6,256 bases of DNA from Bacteroidales bacterium (lineage in GTDB: Bacteria > Bacteroidota > Bacteroidia > Bacteroidales > VadinHA17). The notes under the pieces were generated by a model. That model saw only the letters and a program-made list of their open reading frames with translations, ran no database searches and was not told the DNA's origin. The stretch is taken from positions 1 to 6,256 of the forward strand of contig JABUEV010000156.1 of the NCBI GenBank assembly GCA_013314865.1, in the 5' to 3' direction. The position numbers were made by a program, and so were the translations under genes. Within the stretch, counting starts at the first letter, position 1. Each line of letters starts with the position of its first letter. Shown piece after piece: positions 4,893 to 6,256 of the stretch.

Positions 4893-6256
4893 TCAGGTAT
4901 AGAGATATCTTTTGATTTTCAAAGTAGCCGTTTTCTGGAAAGGAACGGGCTGAAGCTCAACTTTACTTATCTGGCAGAATTTGCTTACCTTGGAATTTAC
5001 ATAAGCTTTTATCTCGTTAAGGATCTCTTCCTTTTTCTCTTCAAATTGTCTTGACATGTCATTTTTGAGATCCTGATATCTTTTTTCCAGTTCTTCGAGA
5101 TTCAGGTGAACATATGCAACCAGCTTGCCTTTCTGTTGGATTACTAGTGATTCAACTACAAACCGGAAGTTATTAATGACTGATTCAATTTCTTCAGGAT
5201 AGATATTTTCTCCGCTTGCGCCCAATATCATGTTTTTAAGTCTGCCTTTAATGTAGAGATTGTTATTTCTGTCAAGAACTCCAAGATCTCCTGTTTTGAA
5301 CCATCCGTCTTCTGTAAGAACTTCCCTGGTAAGTTCAGGTTCCTTGTAGTAGCCTTTCATTACATTCGGACCTCTTGCCCAAATCTCGCCTTCACCTGTT
5401 TTTCTGTCGGGATTGTTTATAATGAGTTCAATTCCATCAATTGCTGGTCCTGTTGATTCGAAAACAGTCTTTTCAGGATTTGCACCTGCCAGAAGCGGGG
5501 CTGTCTCGGTCAATCCGTAACCAATAGCATAAGGGAACCGGGCTTCAAGCAGAAATCTCTCCACCTCCCTGTTAATTTTTGCTCCTCCGATGCCGAAGAA
5601 CTTAAGTGCTCCGCCGAAAGTCCTGTACAGTTTCTTCCCGGCCGCTTTGTTAAGTTTTTTCCTTAGAGCAGGGATTTTGTAAAGATGTCTTAAAAGGATG
5701 TTCTTGTTGAATGTCGGAAGGATTTTGTTGTAATAAATCTTTTCCATTATCAGAGGAACGGTAAGCATGACTGTAGGGCGAATCTCGCCAAGAGCGGGGA
5801 TAAGCACTGCAGGCGTGGGAGGTTTCCTCAGATAATAAACGCATGCACCTCCAAGAACTGGCAAAATAAGACCCAGTGTATTTTCATAAGTGTGCGACAG
5901 TGGAAGAACAGAAAGGAACCTGTCGGTTTCGTTAACTGGCTGAATTATCGATCCTTTAAGGGCATTGAAACAGATATTACGATGTGTAAGCATCACCCCT
6001 TTCGATCGTCCTGTGGTGCCTGAAGTATAGATTATTGAAGCCAGGTCATCCTCGGAAGGCTCGTATATTCTCAGAGGAATTGCCTTTGGATCAAATATTA
6101 GTGTACTGTCAGATGGCCTTATTATCGAAGAATCTTCAATTCTGACTATAGTTTGCAGAGTTTCATTTTTGTGTTCGCTGATTTTTGGGAGCAGGCCGGA
6201 TGAAACAAAGAGAACCTTTGCTTCTGAGTGGTCAAGCACATTTGCTGCCTCGCTGT
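4893..6256 (-). CDS. Long-chain fatty acid-CoA ligase (AMP-dependent synthetase), 5' end beyond window
   Basis: The enzyme activates fatty acids to acyl-AMP and then acyl-CoA using ATP, usually at the inner face of the membrane. About 453 residues are visible. The frame stays open to the right edge through SEAANVLDHSEAK, so the GTG at 6239 is an internal valine and the real start is outside. Numbering from that valine, the adenylation motifs are IIYTSGTTGRSKGV (69-82, phosphate loop), GYGLTETAP (240-248), GWFKTGDLG (312-320), GRLKNMILGASGENIYPEEIE (332-352) and, at the end, TATLKIKR with K441 as the expected acyl-AMP-forming lysine. The overall pattern fits the FAA1/FadD15-like branch, whose members usually have 550-640 residues, so roughly 100 or more N-terminal residues are missing. 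A Lys/Glu-rich, probably helical segment (380-413) precedes the last motif, as in other bacterial members of this branch. Chain-length preference cannot be read. It ends at the TGA 4895-4893, facing the SOD gene across a shared terminator. Confidence 0.93.
   Translation of the reverse strand, partial: SEAANVLDHSEAKVLFVSSGLLPKISEHKNETLQTIVRIEDSSIIRPSDSTLIFDPKAIPLRIYEPSEDDLASIIYTSGTTGRSKGVMLTHRNICFNALKGSIIQPVNETDRFLSVLPLSHTYENTLGLILPVLGGACVYYLRKPPTPAVLIPALGEIRPTVMLTVPLIMEKIYYNKILPTFNKNILLRHLYKIPALRKKLNKAAGKKLYRTFGGALKFFGIGGAKINREVERFLLEARFPYAIGYGLTETAPLLAGANPEKTVFESTGPAIDGIELIINNPDRKTGEGEIWARGPNVMKGYYKEPELTREVLTEDGWFKTGDLGVLDRNNNLYIKGRLKNMILGASGENIYPEEIESVINNFRFVVESLVIQQKGKLVAYVHLNLEELEKRYQDLKNDMSRQFEEKKEEILNEIKAYVNSKVSKFCQISKVELQPVPFQKTATLKIKRYLYT

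Noticed and set aside
6237..6239. GTG as the start codon of the acyl-CoA synthetase
   Set aside because: The frame continues upstream without a stop to the window edge and the family needs about 100 or more further N-terminal residues, so this is an internal valine.
1..6256. A mobile element, CRISPR array, toxin-antitoxin pair or phage defence cluster
   Set aside because: No transposase, terminal repeats, spaced repeat arrays, paired small genes or defence domains are visible. The genes are ordinary metabolic and envelope functions.

Overview
The window looks like chromosomal DNA from a free-living or environmental member of the Bacteroidota, probably near the Bacteroidales/Marinilabiliales. 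This is inferred from several things. Base composition is moderately AT-rich. None of the six visible start codons has a Shine-Dalgarno sequence, and the bases before them are A/T-rich. Two intergenic sites match the Bacteroidota -7 promoter consensus TAnnTTTG. There is a lipoprotein with a short signal peptide and a charged CKKDK start, and a signal peptidase II with the long periplasmic loop. No mobile element, phage gene, CRISPR array, tRNA or rRNA is visible, and no intergenic stretch exceeds about 200 bases.

Layout. The minus strand from 1 to 1837 carries a sodium-coupled BASS-family transporter, cut by the left window edge, preceded by a long-chain polyprenyl diphosphate synthase gene. 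The two are on the same strand, 72 bases apart, and may be co-transcribed. A 139-base divergent promoter region (1838-1976) separates the synthase from a small plus-strand ArsR-type repressor (1977-2288). The repressor converges, with a 15-base gap, on minus-strand lspA (2304-2912). Upstream of lspA, a strong hairpin (2928-2967) follows an orphan lipoprotein gene (3015-3845). A 193-base divergent spacer leads to a plus-strand Mn-type superoxide dismutase with an N-terminal export-like segment (4039-4764). A shared bidirectional terminator (4799-4829) separates it from a minus-strand long-chain acyl-CoA synthetase whose 5' end lies beyond the right edge (4893-6256).

How the genes fit together. 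Most are individual housekeeping or envelope functions and not one pathway: isoprenoid quinone side chains, lipoprotein maturation, fatty-acid activation, superoxide defence and solute uptake. LspA would process the neighbouring lipoprotein, as it does every lipoprotein in the cell, so their adjacency need not be functional. I found no convincing undescribed multi-gene system. The points most worth following are the apparently exported superoxide dismutase with a possible second internal start, the ArsR repressor that lacks the classic metal motif but has a Cys-rich last helix and a possible operator beside it, the RNA-polarised hairpin just ahead of lspA, and the unclassified lipoprotein.
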